From Shinella fusca (GTDB lineage: Bacteria; Pseudomonadota; Alphaproteobacteria; Rhizobiales; Rhizobiaceae), in contig NZ_JACHIK010000003.1 of NCBI RefSeq assembly GCF_014203155.1, positions 404,013 through 468,012 of the forward strand: a stretch of 64,000 bases of DNA. The letters are read 5' to 3'. Every line of letters begins with the position of its first letter. The first letter of the stretch is position 1. The position numbers and the translations under genes are program-made. The notes beneath the pieces were generated by a model, which was not told where the DNA came from, did not search any database, and saw nothing but the letters and a program-made list of their open reading frames with translations. Of this stretch, positions 23,231-32,209 are shown piece after piece.

Positions 23231-24349
23231 TCAAGCGACGTTCAGCACAGCCTCGGGCGCGTAGGACTCGTAGCCGAGCGCTTCGGCGACCGCGTGGTTC
23301 GTCACCCGGCCCTTGTGCACGTTAAGGCCGGCGCGCAGGTGCCGGTCTTCGGCGATGGCCTTGAGGCCCTTGTCGGCAAGCTGGAGGCCGTAGTGCAGCG
23401 TCGCGTTGTTGAGCGCGTGCGCGGAGGTCACCGGCACGGCGCCCGGCATGTTGGCGACGCAATAGTGCACCACGCCGTCGACCTCGAAGGTCGGATCGGA
23501 ATGGGTCGTCGCATGCGAGGTCTCGAAGCAGCCGCCCTGGTCGATGGCGACGTCGACGATGACCGCCCCCTTCTTCATGCCCGAGAGCATTTCGCGGGTG
23601 ACGAGCTTCGGCGCGGCGGCACCGGGGATCAGCACGGCGCCGATGACGAGGTCGGCCGAGAAGACCTCCTCCTCCAGCGCGTCGATCGTCGAATAGCGCG
23701 TGTGGACGCGGCCGCCGAAAAGATCGTCGAGCTGGCGCAGCCGCGGGATCGAGCGGTCGAGGATCGAAACGTCCGCGCCGAGGCCGGCGGCCATGCGCGC
23801 GGCGTGAAGGCCGACGACGCCGCCGCCGATGACGGCGACCTTGGCCGGCGGTACACCCGGCACGCCGCCGAGCAGGATGCCGCGCCCGCCGTTCGCCTTC
23901 TGGAGCGCGGTGGCGCCCGCCTGGATGGAAAGCCGCCCGGCAACCTCGGACATGGGAGCGAGGAGCGGCAGGCCGCCGCGCTCGTCCGTCACCGTCTCGT
24001 AGGCGATGGCGGTGACGCCGGAGGCGAGCAGGCCCTTGGTCTGCTCCGGATCGGGCGCAAGATGCAGGTAAGTGTAGAGAATCTGTCCGTCGCGCAGTTG
24101 CGCCCATTCGGCGGGCTGCGGCTCCTTGACCTTCACCACCATGTCGGACCTGCCGAAGATATCGGCAGCGGTGGGAACGATCTTCGCGCCGGCGGCGCGG
24201 TAGGCGTCGTCGTCTGCGCCGATGCCGGCGCCGGCCTTGGTCTCGACGAGGACCTCGTGGCCGTGGGCGACATATTCCCGCACGGCCCCGGGCGTCAGAC
24301 CGACCCGGTACTCGTGATTCTTGATTTCCTTCGGACAACCGACACGCAT
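23231..24349 (-). CDS. ald: Alanine dehydrogenase
   Basis: A 372-residue NAD enzyme converting alanine and pyruvate plus ammonia. The N-terminal [20 protein letters not shown], the [10 protein letters not shown] segment, the [16 protein letters not shown] loop and the Rossmann glycine motif [17 protein letters not shown] place it firmly; length is the family's usual 370. It is divergent from an Lrp-family gene, the usual arrangement of ald with its activator. Confidence 0.95.
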   Translation of the reverse strand: MRVGCPKEIKNHEYRVGLTPGAVREYVAHGHEVLVETKAGAGIGADDDAYRAAGAKIVPTAADIFGRSDMVVKVKEPQPAEWAQLRDGQILYTYLHLAPDPEQTKGLLASGVTAIAYETVTDERGGLPLLAPMSEVAGRLSIQAGATALQKANGGRGILLGGVPGVPPAKVAVIGGGVVGLHAARMAAGLGADVSILDRSIPRLRQLDDLFGGRVHTRYSTIDALEEEVFSADLVIGAVLIPGAAAPKLVTREMLSGMKKGAVIVDVAIDQGGCFETSHATTHSDPTFEVDGVVHYCVANMPGAVPVTSAHALNNATLHYGLQLADKGLKAIAEDRHLRAGLNVHKGRVTNHAVAEALGYESYAPEAVLNVA

Positions 24350-24466
24350 GCGCGTTCCTTCCCTGTCTTCAAGTTCCCGATTGATTGCCGCCGCATCGGC
24401 GGGTGATCATGGAAGCAGAGGAAACGCGCAATGTCCTTGCAAAGCCGGTTTGCGAAAGGGCGGCTT

Positions 24467-24506
24467 GTCGAATATTCTTCGAATATCAGCGGAAATTTCG
24501 TAGGAA
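24467..24506. promoter_or_regulatory. Candidate Lrp/AldR-type binding region
   Basis: In the 163-base gap between ald and the divergent regulator, GAATATTC and CGAATATC lie in tandem at 24469-24487 and GGAAATT is repeated at 24491 and 24503. AT-rich repeats like these are typical targets for Lrp-family proteins acting on both promoters. Confidence 0.4.
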
Positions 24507-24512
24507 ATTCGA

Positions 24513-24974
24513 ATGGCGCAAATGGATGCAATCGATGCTGCGATTCTGAGAACCGTTCAGCAGAACGGCCGCATTTCCAACGCGGAGCTTGCCGAGCGGG
24601 TCGGCCTGTCGCCCTCGGCCTGTTCGCGCCGCCTCGATATCCTGGAGAAATCCGGCGTCATCAACGGCTATTACGCCCGCGTCTCGCCGAAGGCGCTCGA
24701 CTACAAGATGATCGCCATCGTGCACATCTCGCTGTCCGGCCAGTTCGCCAAGACGCTCGCCGAATTCGAGGCCGCGGTGAAGCTCTGCCCCAACGTTTTG
24801 GTCTGCTACCTCATGTCCGGCGAATACGACTATATCCTGCGGGTCGCCGCCAAGGACCTTGCCGACTACGAGCGCATCCATCGCGACTGGCTTTCGGCGC
24901 TTCCCCATGTGGTGAAGATCAATTCGAGCTTCGCGCTGCGCGAGATCATCGACCGGCCGAATGTCGGCGTCTAG
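24513..24974 (+). CDS. Lrp/AsnC-family transcriptional regulator
   Basis: A 153-residue regulator. The N-terminal helix-turn-helix is IDAAILRTVQQNGRISNAEL followed by GLSPSACSRRLDILEKSGVI, and the C-terminal RAM domain runs from KMIAIVHISLSGQ to SSFALREIID, containing the effector-binding strand VLVCYLMSGEYDY. It lies back to back with alanine dehydrogenase, so it probably senses alanine and controls ald. Its stop overlaps the convergent GGDEF gene by 4 bases. Confidence 0.92.
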   Translation: MAQMDAIDAAILRTVQQNGRISNAELAERVGLSPSACSRRLDILEKSGVINGYYARVSPKALDYKMIAIVHISLSGQFAKTLAEFEAAVKLCPNVLVCYLMSGEYDYILRVAAKDLADYERIHRDWLSALPHVVKINSSFALREIIDRPNVGV

Positions 24975-26218
24975 CGGGAGACCACGCGGTTGCGGCCGGC
25001 ATTCTTGGCCGCGTAGAGCCGGGCATCGGCGGTGGAAAGCAGGGCATTCAGCGTCGTGCCGTCGTGATAGCTGTTGGCGACGCCGATGCTGACGGTCACC
25101 GGCTCGCCGTCCGGCCGGCGGATATCCGCCGCGACGGCCCGCCGCAGCATTTCGGCATGGTCGGCGCCGGCATCCGGCAGGATATCCTCGCTGATCACCA
25201 CGAACTCCTCGCCACCGAAGCGGAAGAGATGGTCGCCGCTGCGCAGCACCCGCTTGAGGCAGGCGGCCGTCTCCTTGAGCACGCCGTCGCCGGCAAGATG
25301 GCCGAAACGGTCGTTGACGTCTTTAAAATGGTCGGCGTCGATGATCATCAGCCCCAGCGGCTTGCCCTCGACCAGCATGGCCGACAGCAGGCGCGGCGCC
25401 TCGAATTCCAGCCGGCTGCGGTCGTAGACGCCGGTCAGCGCGTCGCGGCCGGAGCGGTCGAGCAGGTCCTCGTAGCGTTCGCGGAAGGTGAGGTCGGCGA
25501 AGATATCCGAGATCGGCCGCGGCGAGACGGGAATGGCCGAGAGGCGGGAATAAGAGAGGTAGACCGTGATCAGCACGGCATAGGCGCAGGCCGCCATCAT
25601 CTTGGCGATCCAGCCGCCCCAGAAAACCTCGATCGGTGCGCCATTGAGGAAATGCAGCGCCGAGAAGAAGCCGATCTGGTCGAAGGTCAGGACGACGACG
25701 CCGACGACGAAGAAGCGCATCGCGGTTCGGTGCCTGAAGACGCGGCCCAGCCGCTCGTAGAGCAGGATGATGGCGAGCGAATCGACATAGAGCATCATCG
25801 TGCCCCAGAGCATCAGCCAGCCCATCTCGTCGATGAAGGCGAGATCGGCGATACGGCCCGGCACCGCGCCCACCGTCTGGTGGTGGCGCAGGAAGAAGCT
25901 GAGGCCGACCGTCAGGAAGTTGCCGGCAAGCAGGCCGTAGATCGGCGCGCGCACGACCGCGGCGTCCTCCTTCACATAGAGCAGGAGGATCATCATCAGC
26001 TTGCCGGAGAAGAGCACGGACGAGCCGGGCGAAATGACGCCGAAGGGCAATTCGATATAGAAGACGGCGGCAAGATACGTCTCGAGGAAATGCATGACGC
26101 CGAGCGCGGCAACGAAGACGCCGATGCCGAGCTGATGGCGCAGGTGCAGCAGACCCACCATGAAGACGAAATAGAACCCCGCCTCGATCAGGAGCAGGAT
26201 CAGGTTTTCAGTGCCCAT
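24971..26218 (-). CDS. Membrane diguanylate cyclase (GGDEF)
   Basis: A 415-residue protein that makes cyclic di-GMP. Residues 1 to about 215 hold six or seven membrane helices without a known sensor signature. The GGDEF domain starts near residue 245 (DALTGVYDRSRLEFE) and has the active-site loop FRFGGEEFVVISED, so it should be catalytically active; an RxxD inhibitory site could not be confidently placed. No EAL domain is present. Confidence 0.93.
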   Translation of the reverse strand: MGTENLILLLIEAGFYFVFMVGLLHLRHQLGIGVFVAALGVMHFLETYLAAVFYIELPFGVISPGSSVLFSGKLMMILLLYVKEDAAVVRAPIYGLLAGNFLTVGLSFFLRHHQTVGAVPGRIADLAFIDEMGWLMLWGTMMLYVDSLAIILLYERLGRVFRHRTAMRFFVVGVVVLTFDQIGFFSALHFLNGAPIEVFWGGWIAKMMAACAYAVLITVYLSYSRLSAIPVSPRPISDIFADLTFRERYEDLLDRSGRDALTGVYDRSRLEFEAPRLLSAMLVEGKPLGLMIIDADHFKDVNDRFGHLAGDGVLKETAACLKRVLRSGDHLFRFGGEEFVVISEDILPDAGADHAEMLRRAVAADIRRPDGEPVTVSIGVANSYHDGTTLNALLSTADARLYAAKNAGRNRVVSR

Positions 26219-26375
26219 GCGCAGTCCGCAGATCTTGCGATGCCCGGCGGCCGCCGCCGGGAGAGTCGCATCCCATCGTCTTCTGCGGATACAGCCAATC
26301 GCGCCGGTTCTCCAGCGTCTTCATGGAAAAAGCACGACTTTTCGTTGCGGCGCGGCAGATTTGCCGCGTTCTGCG

Positions 26376-26690
26376 TCAGACCTGCCGGCTCTCCGTGCCG
26401 TCGCTGAAGAGCGAGGAACCGTGCTGGTCGGCGATCTGCCGCGCCTTGCGGAAGGTCGCGCCCACGGTGTCGTCGCGCGAGGAAAAGAGGTCCGCCCGGA
26501 TGAAGCTGCGCACCAGCACGCGCTCGCCATCCCGCTTCTCGATGCGGCCGGCCAGACGATACTGCCCGCCCTCCGCAATGGGCGCGGCGACGAGAAGAAG
26601 GTCGTTATAGGCCTCGGTTTCCTCGGCGATCTTCGCCGGAGAAGCCGGTTCGCCGCCGCGACCGAAAAGTTTTGAAAAGAACGATGCCAT
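26376..26690 (-). CDS. HlyU-family protein
   Basis: A 104-residue protein with the HlyU pattern: YNDLLLVAAPIAEGGQYRL, a GRIEKRDGERVLVRSFIRAD strand pair, and FRKARQIADQHGSSLF at the end. In Vibrio the family derepresses haemolysin genes; in rhizobia the role is unknown. An Arg-Gly-rich N-terminal tail precedes the domain. Confidence 0.85.
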   Translation of the reverse strand: MASFFSKLFGRGGEPASPAKIAEETEAYNDLLLVAAPIAEGGQYRLAGRIEKRDGERVLVRSFIRADLFSSRDDTVGATFRKARQIADQHGSSLFSDGTESRQV

Positions 26691-26761
26691 AGGCGATTGC
26701 TAGCACAGGCGGAAGCGGGCTCCAAGGGGCGGGTGTGGATGGAGAGCATTGTGCGTGCAAT

Positions 26762-26916
26762 ACCCCCCTCTGGCCTGCCGGCCATCTCCCCCTCAAGGGG
26801 GGAGATTGGATGGGGCGATGCCTTGCCCGCTACAAACGTTGCGGTTGAGACGAGGGGCTTGCCATTTACCGATCTCCCCCCTTGAGGGGGAGATGGCCGG
26901 CAGGCCAGAGGGGGGT
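26762..26916. repeat. 155-base element with 45-base perfect inverted ends
   Basis: The arms 26762-26806 and 26872-26916 are exact reverse complements. Each arm holds smaller palindromes (TGGCCTGCCGGCCA and TCTCCCCCTCAAGGGGGGAGA-type). The 65-base centre has no gene. Flanking target-site duplication is not evident. It resembles a MITE or the palindromic CTCCCCCTTGAGGGGGAG repeats of rhizobial genomes. Confidence 0.85.
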
Positions 26917-26933
26917 GCCACGACACCGCGCCC

Positions 26934-28178
26934 TCAGATGATAAGGTTGGCCAGGATCTCGTTCTCCGTGATGTCCTGGTAGCGCATCCCAGCCGCATCG
27001 AAGGCCTTTTTCAGGGCCGCGAAATTCTCCGGTGCCTTCGTTTCGATGCCGATCAGGATGGAGCCGAAGTTGCGGGCGGATTTCTTCAGGTATTCGAAGC
27101 GGGCGATGTCGTCGTCCGGGCCGAGCATGTTGAGGAAGTCCTTCAGCGCGCCGGGCCGCTGGGCAAGGCGCAGGATGAAGTATTTCTTCAGCCCCGCATG
27201 ACGCATCGCCCGCTCCTTGACGTCCGGCAGGCGCTCGAAGTCGAAATTGCCGCCGGAGACGACGGCGACCACCGTCTTGCCCTCCAGCCCCTCGCGGCCG
27301 AGCGCTTCCAGCGCCGTCAGCGACAGCGCGCCGGCCGGCTCCAGCACCACGCCCTCGACATTCAGCATCTCGACCATGGTCACGCAGATCGCGTTTTCCG
27401 ACAGCAGCATCACCTGGTCGGCGGAAAAGCGGCTGAGGGCGGCGAAATTCAGCGCACCGATCTGGCCGACGGCCGCCCCGTCGACGAAATTGTCGACCTG
27501 GTCGAGCGTCACCACGGCACCGCTCTCAAGGCTCCGCTTGAGGCTCGGCGCGCCGGCGGGCTCGCAGAAGAGGAAGCTCGACGGGCCGACCATGCCGTCG
27601 AGATAGCCGGTGACGCCGGAGGCAAGCCCCCCGCCCCCGACAGGCAGGACGACGAGGTCCGGCAGCCTGCCGTCAAGCTGGGCGACGATCTCCGCCGCCA
27701 CCGTCGCCTGCCCCTCGATGATATCCGCATGGTCGAAGGGCGGCACCATCAGCGCGCCGGTTTCCGCCGCATGGTCGCGCGCGGCCTTGTAGCACTGGTC
27801 GAAGAAGTCGCCGACGAGCCTGATCGTCACGAACTCGCCGCCGAAGATGCGCGTCTTGTCGATCTTCTGCTGCGGCGTCGTCACCGGCATGAAGACGACG
27901 CCCGGCACGCCGAAATGGCGGCAGACGAAGGCAAAACCCTGTGCATGGTTGCCGGCCGAGGCGCAGACGAAGCTGCGCGCGCCGTCGTCCCTCGCCAGCA
28001 CCTTGCGGAAGAAATTGAAGGCGCCCCGGATCTTGTAGGAGCGCACGGGCGAAAGGTCTTCGCGCTTCAGGTAGATATCCGCGCCGTAACGGGCGGAAAG
28101 ATGCTCGTTGAGCTGGAGCGGTGTTTCGGGAAAGAGCCCGCGCAGGGCCTCGCAGGCCGCGTCTACGTCCGGTTTCAT
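26934..28178 (-). CDS. ilvA: Threonine ammonia-lyase
   Basis: A 414-residue PLP enzyme making 2-oxobutyrate from threonine, the first step to isoleucine. PLP Lys is in VRSYKIRGAFNF, the SAGNHAQGFAFVCR loop binds substrate and PVGGGGLASG holds the phosphate. The C-terminal 85 residues form one ACT-like domain (RPGALKDFLNMLGPDDDIARFEYL), where branched-chain amino acids bind. Length matches the short single-ACT form. Confidence 0.94.
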   Translation of the reverse strand: MKPDVDAACEALRGLFPETPLQLNEHLSARYGADIYLKREDLSPVRSYKIRGAFNFFRKVLARDDGARSFVCASAGNHAQGFAFVCRHFGVPGVVFMPVTTPQQKIDKTRIFGGEFVTIRLVGDFFDQCYKAARDHAAETGALMVPPFDHADIIEGQATVAAEIVAQLDGRLPDLVVLPVGGGGLASGVTGYLDGMVGPSSFLFCEPAGAPSLKRSLESGAVVTLDQVDNFVDGAAVGQIGALNFAALSRFSADQVMLLSENAICVTMVEMLNVEGVVLEPAGALSLTALEALGREGLEGKTVVAVVSGGNFDFERLPDVKERAMRHAGLKKYFILRLAQRPGALKDFLNMLGPDDDIARFEYLKKSARNFGSILIGIETKAPENFAALKKAFDAAGMRYQDITENEILANLII

Positions 28179-28327
28179 GCCGTTCGTGCCATCCTTGAGT
28201 TTGATCGATGCAAAGGCTATAGCATCGAGCCGGGACGTGGGCAGCGGTTTTCGGCAAAATCGATGCGAAAAACAACAGGCTGCCTATCGCTGAGACGGAC
28301 ACCAGCCGCCATTGAGGACGACCTTCC

Positions 28328-29782
28328 TTGAACGCGACGATCTTCCGCTCCGCCATCAACATCGCCGCCATCGCAGGCATCTATCTTTCGCTGGCCATGC
28401 TCGTCCCGGCGTTCATCGACGTCTACTACGGGCATCCGGATTCGGAGATATTCTTCCTCTCGGCCTTCGTGACGGGCGGGCTCTCGCTTGCGACGGCCGC
28501 CGCCACGCGCGCCGGCCCGCCGCCGTTCAACAAGCGGATGGGCTTCCTCGTCGTCAACATGCTGTGGCTTTCCGCCTGCGTGATCGGCGCCATTCCGCTG
28601 TGGCTCTCCTCGCTGAAGCTCACCTTCGCGCAGGCCTTCTTCGAATCGGTCTCGGCGATCAGCACCACGGGCTCCACGGTGATCGTCGGCCTCGACCAGG
28701 CGCCGCCCGGCGTCCTCATGTGGCGCTCGCTGCTCCACTGGCTCGGCGGCGTCGGCATCCTCGCACTCGGCCTCTTCATCATGCCGTATCTGCGCGTCGG
28801 CGGCATGTCGTTCTTCAAGCTGGAATCCTCCGATACCGCCGACAAGCCGTTCGCCCGCATCGCCAGCTATACGCGCGCCTTCCTCGCCATCTACGTGGCG
28901 ATCACCCTTCTTTGCGCCGTCGTCTACGCCATGCTCGGCATGAGCCGCTTCGACGCGCTGAACCATGCCATGTCGACGGTCGCCACCGGCGGGCTTTCCA
29001 CGCACGACGCCTCCTTCGGCTACTACAAGAGCCTGCCGCTGCTGTGGGCCGGCACCTTCTTCATGACGCTCAGCAGCCTGCCCTTCTCGGTCTTGATCCT
29101 CTTCGTCGTCCGCCGCCGGCTCGATGCCTGGCGCGACCCGCAGATCCGCGTCTTCCTCGGCTATCTCGTGCTCTTCTCCGTCGCGGCAAGCGTGTTCATG
29201 CGCCTGCACAACGGCGTCGATTTCCACCAGGCGCTGGCCCATTCCTTCTTCACCGTCTCCTCCATCCTCTCCACGACCGGCTTTGCCAGCGACGACTATA
29301 CCCAATGGGGCCATTTCATCGTGGCGCTCGCCTTCGTCGCCACCTTCATGGGCGGCTGCTCGGGCTCGACGGCGGGCGGCCTGAAAGCCTACCGCCTCAT
29401 CATTCTCTTCAACTTCATCCGCACGGGCCTCTACCGCCTCATCTATCCCGACGGCATCCATGCGGTGCGCTACGGGCCGATGACGGTGGATGCCGACCTC
29501 CAGCGAAGCGTCTTCCTCTTCTTCATCACCTATGTCGCCATCTCGGCCATGGGCGCGATCCTGCTCGGCCTGATGGGCTACGACGTGCTGACGGCCTTTT
29601 CGGCGGCCGCCACCTCGCTTTCCAACGTCGGGCCCGGCGTCACCGACACGATCGGCCCGGCCGGCACCTTCGCGGGTTTCCACGATGCGGCGCTCTATCT
29701 CCTCTCCTTCCTGATGCTGCTCGGCCGTCTCGAAATCCTCACCGTCCTCGTCATCCTGACGCCGCTCTTCTGGAAGGGCTGA
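28328..29782 (+). CDS. trkH: Trk/Ktr-type potassium transporter TrkH
   Basis: A 484-residue inner-membrane protein with about ten membrane helices. Four pore-loop signatures are visible in order: ISTTGSTV (near 112), STVATGGLSTH (218), SILSTTGFASDDY (315) and SLSNVGPGVTD (430), the potassium selectivity filters of the four internal repeats. It needs a TrkA-type NAD-binding partner encoded elsewhere. Confidence 0.93.
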   Translation: MNATIFRSAINIAAIAGIYLSLAMLVPAFIDVYYGHPDSEIFFLSAFVTGGLSLATAAATRAGPPPFNKRMGFLVVNMLWLSACVIGAIPLWLSSLKLTFAQAFFESVSAISTTGSTVIVGLDQAPPGVLMWRSLLHWLGGVGILALGLFIMPYLRVGGMSFFKLESSDTADKPFARIASYTRAFLAIYVAITLLCAVVYAMLGMSRFDALNHAMSTVATGGLSTHDASFGYYKSLPLLWAGTFFMTLSSLPFSVLILFVVRRRLDAWRDPQIRVFLGYLVLFSVAASVFMRLHNGVDFHQALAHSFFTVSSILSTTGFASDDYTQWGHFIVALAFVATFMGGCSGSTAGGLKAYRLIILFNFIRTGLYRLIYPDGIHAVRYGPMTVDADLQRSVFLFFITYVAISAMGAILLGLMGYDVLTAFSAAATSLSNVGPGVTDTIGPAGTFAGFHDAALYLLSFLMLLGRLEILTVLVILTPLFWKG

Positions 29783-29850
29783 CCCGACCGTCCTTGACTG
29801 TTGTCACGCTTCTTCGCATCCTGCCGCCCATCCGGCTGGAGGAAGACTGA

Positions 29851-30429
29851 ATGTTGGTGCCGAAGTTCCTGTTGCGCTTGACCTTTATCGCCGCGCTCAC
29901 GCCGGCGTTCGCGCTTGCCGGCCCGCTCGCCGATGCGGCGAAGAAGGCGGAGGAACAGGCGGCGGCGGGCGATACGGTCGGCGCGCACGACACGATCCGC
30001 GATGCCTACGGCGCCTTCGCCGCCACGCTCCCCTTCTCCATCGGCAAGTCCGTCTTCGTTTCCGCACCGCCGCAGGGCTACGGCATGTATGCGGCGCGGC
30101 CGGATGCGACCTTCAAGCCGGGCGAGGCGCTGATCTCCTATGTCGAGCCGGTAGGCCTCACCTGGCGGCCGGCCGATGGCGGACTGCTGGAATCCCACTT
30201 CACCGTCGACCTCGAACTCATGGATGCCAAGGGCGCCAGGCTTGCCGAGCAGAAGGCCTTCGGCTCCTTCGACTTCAAGGGCAGCGTGCGCAACCAGGAG
30301 GTCTTTGCCAAGCTGACGCTGAACCTGACGAGCCCGCCGGCCGGCGACTACGTGCTACGCTACCGTTTCCGCGACAGCGCGAGCGGCGCCGTCGCCATCA
30401 GCGAGCAGCCCTTCAAGATCGCGCCCTGA
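29851..30429 (+). CDS. Exported protein, unknown
   Basis: A 192-residue protein with a signal peptide (MLVPKFLLRLTFIAALTPAF, then ALAG). After a helical segment with AAKKAEEQAAAGD, the mature part is a beta-rich domain (FVSAPPQGYGMYAA, then FTVDLELMDAKGARLAEQKA and LTLNLTSPPAGDYVLRYRFR) of the immunoglobulin-like periplasmic type. It has a GGAGGAAG site and stands alone between trkH and the phosphate operon. No family is recognised. Confidence 0.7.
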   Translation: MLVPKFLLRLTFIAALTPAFALAGPLADAAKKAEEQAAAGDTVGAHDTIRDAYGAFAATLPFSIGKSVFVSAPPQGYGMYAARPDATFKPGEALISYVEPVGLTWRPADGGLLESHFTVDLELMDAKGARLAEQKAFGSFDFKGSVRNQEVFAKLTLNLTSPPAGDYVLRYRFRDSASGAVAISEQPFKIAP

Positions 30430-30512
30430 TCCCTCCCCGGCCCGTTTACCGCGTGCCAAGAGAATTGTGACAAGCCGAAAATCAAGGCTTTTCACCGGCG
30501 GGACGCTCAATT

Positions 30513-30530
30513 ATGACAGCCGCATGACAA
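30513..30530 (-). promoter_or_regulatory. Candidate Pho box of the DUF47-pit operon
   Basis: Read on the minus strand, TTGTCAT-GCGG-CTGTCAT gives two direct seven-base repeats spaced by four bases, matching the PhoB target pattern of two CTGTCAT repeats. It lies 24 bases before the start of the DUF47 gene, in inverted orientation. In Sinorhizobium meliloti the orfA-pit operon is reported to be repressed by PhoB under phosphate limitation. Confidence 0.55.
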
Positions 30531-30553
30531 GCCCAGCCGCAGAGGGGCCATCC

Positions 30554-31198
30554 ATGCTTTCGCTGTTTCGTAAACTCATGCCGCGTGAAGACCGCTTCTT
30601 CGATCTCTTCGCGCAGCATTCCCGCACCGTCGTCGGCGCCGCCGAAGCCCTGAAATCAGCCCTTGCCGGCGGCCCCGACATGGCCGCCCACTGCGACCGC
30701 ATCGTCGCGCTGGAGGACGAGGCCGACGAGATCACCCGCGAGGTGCTGCTGGCCGTGCGCCGCAGCTTCATCACGCCCTTCGACCGCGGCGACATCAAGG
30801 ACCTGATCCAGTCGATGGACGACGCCATCGACATGATGCACAAGACGGTCAAGACCATCCGCCTCTACGAGCAGACGAGCTTCCAGCCCGGCATGCAGGA
30901 AATGGGCGAGGCCATCGTCAAGGCCGCCCATCTCGTCGCCGAGGCCGTTCCGCTGCTCGACAAGATCGGCGTCCATGCCGGCCGGCTCAGCGCCATCGCC
31001 GAGGAGGTCACCCGCGTGGAAGGTCGCTCGGACGAGCTGCACGACCAGGGCCTCAAGAACCTCTTCCGCGATTTCGGCAAGTCCGATCCGATGGCCTATA
31101 TCATCGGCAGCGAGATCTACGGGCAGCTGGAGAAGGTCGTCGACCGCTTCGAGGACGTCGCCGACGAGATCAGCGGCATCGTGATCGAGAACGTCTGA
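30554..31198 (+). CDS. DUF47 / PhoU-like phosphate transport regulator
   Basis: A 214-residue all-helical protein of the YkaA/DUF47 family (PhoU-like). The LFRKLMPREDRFFDLFAQHS start, the HCDRIVALEDEADEITREVL helix and the DRFEDVADEISGIVIEN end are the family pattern. It is the orfA partner of the low-affinity phosphate permease, whose ATG overlaps its stop by one base; it probably adjusts Pit activity. The start at 30554 is favoured by family length over upstream frames. Confidence 0.92.
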   Translation: MLSLFRKLMPREDRFFDLFAQHSRTVVGAAEALKSALAGGPDMAAHCDRIVALEDEADEITREVLLAVRRSFITPFDRGDIKDLIQSMDDAIDMMHKTVKTIRLYEQTSFQPGMQEMGEAIVKAAHLVAEAVPLLDKIGVHAGRLSAIAEEVTRVEGRSDELHDQGLKNLFRDFGKSDPMAYIIGSEIYGQLEKVVDRFEDVADEISGIVIENV

Positions 31199-32205
31199 TG
31201 GAGGCCACGCTCGCCCTTCCGCTGCTGATCGGCCTCGTCGGCGTCGCGCTGGTGTTCGACTTCCTGAACGGGCTGCACGATGCGGCCAATTCGATCGCCA
31301 CGATCGTCTCCACGCGCGTGCTGCGTCCGCAATATGCGGTGTTCTGGGCAGCCTTCTTCAATTTCATCGCCTTCCTGTTCTTCGGCCTGCATGTCGCCGA
31401 GACGCTCGGCAAGGGCATCATCGATCCGGCCATCGTCAGCCCGCTCGTCATCTTCGCGGCCCTGATGGGCGCGATCGTGTGGAACGTCGTCACCTGGGTC
31501 TTCGGCATCCCGTCGAGCTCCTCGCACGCGCTCATCGGCGGCCTCGTCGGCGCGGGCCTTGCCAAGTCCGGCTTCGACGCGGTCGTCTGGAGCGGCCTCA
31601 TCAAGACGGCGAGCGCCATCGTGCTCTCGCCGGCCTTCGGCTTCTTCCTGGCGCTGGTGCTCGTGCTGATCGTTTCCTGGTTCTTCGTGCGCCAGACGCC
31701 CTTTGCCGTCGACCGTACCTTCCGCATCCTGCAGTTCGTCTCGGCCTCGCTCTATTCGCTCGGCCACGGCGGCAACGACGCGCAGAAGACGATGGGCATC
31801 ATCGCGGTGCTGCTCTATTCGCAGGGGTATGGCGGCGGGGAGTTCCACGTTCCCTTCTGGGTCGTCATCTCCTGCCAGACGGCGATGGCGCTCGGCACGC
31901 TGATGGGCGGCTGGCGCATCGTCCACACGATGGGCTCCAAGATCACCCGCCTCAACCCCATGCAGGGTTTCTGCGCGGAAACCGGCGGGGCCATCACCCT
32001 CTTCGGCGCGACCTGGCTCGGCATTCCCGTCTCCACGACGCACACGATCACCGGCGCCATCATCGGCGTCGGCGCGGCCCGGCGCGTCTCGGCAGTACGC
32101 TGGGGCATCGCCGGCAACATCGTCGTCGCCTGGGTGATCACGCTGCCGTCCGCTGCCGTGATCTCGGCCCTCTTCTACTACGCCTCCGCCGCGCTGACGG
32201 GCTGA
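31198..32205 (+). CDS. pit: Low-affinity inorganic phosphate permease
   Basis: A 335-residue inner-membrane symporter with about ten helices. The PiT signatures are the two GxNDAxN-like repeats: VFDFLNGLHDAANSIATIVS at the N terminus and YSLGHGGNDAQKTMGIIAVL near residue 190, plus GIPSSSSHALIGG and GIPVSTTHTITGAIIG. It forms a two-gene operon with the DUF47 gene. Confidence 0.95.
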   Translation: MEATLALPLLIGLVGVALVFDFLNGLHDAANSIATIVSTRVLRPQYAVFWAAFFNFIAFLFFGLHVAETLGKGIIDPAIVSPLVIFAALMGAIVWNVVTWVFGIPSSSSHALIGGLVGAGLAKSGFDAVVWSGLIKTASAIVLSPAFGFFLALVLVLIVSWFFVRQTPFAVDRTFRILQFVSASLYSLGHGGNDAQKTMGIIAVLLYSQGYGGGEFHVPFWVVISCQTAMALGTLMGGWRIVHTMGSKITRLNPMQGFCAETGGAITLFGATWLGIPVSTTHTITGAIIGVGAARRVSAVRWGIAGNIVVAWVITLPSAAVISALFYYASAALTG

Positions 32206-32209
32206 GCCG

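Noticed and set aside
28217..29683. Long antisense frame over trkH
   Set aside because: Low-complexity Glu/Gly/Arg translation typical of the reverse of membrane protein genes.
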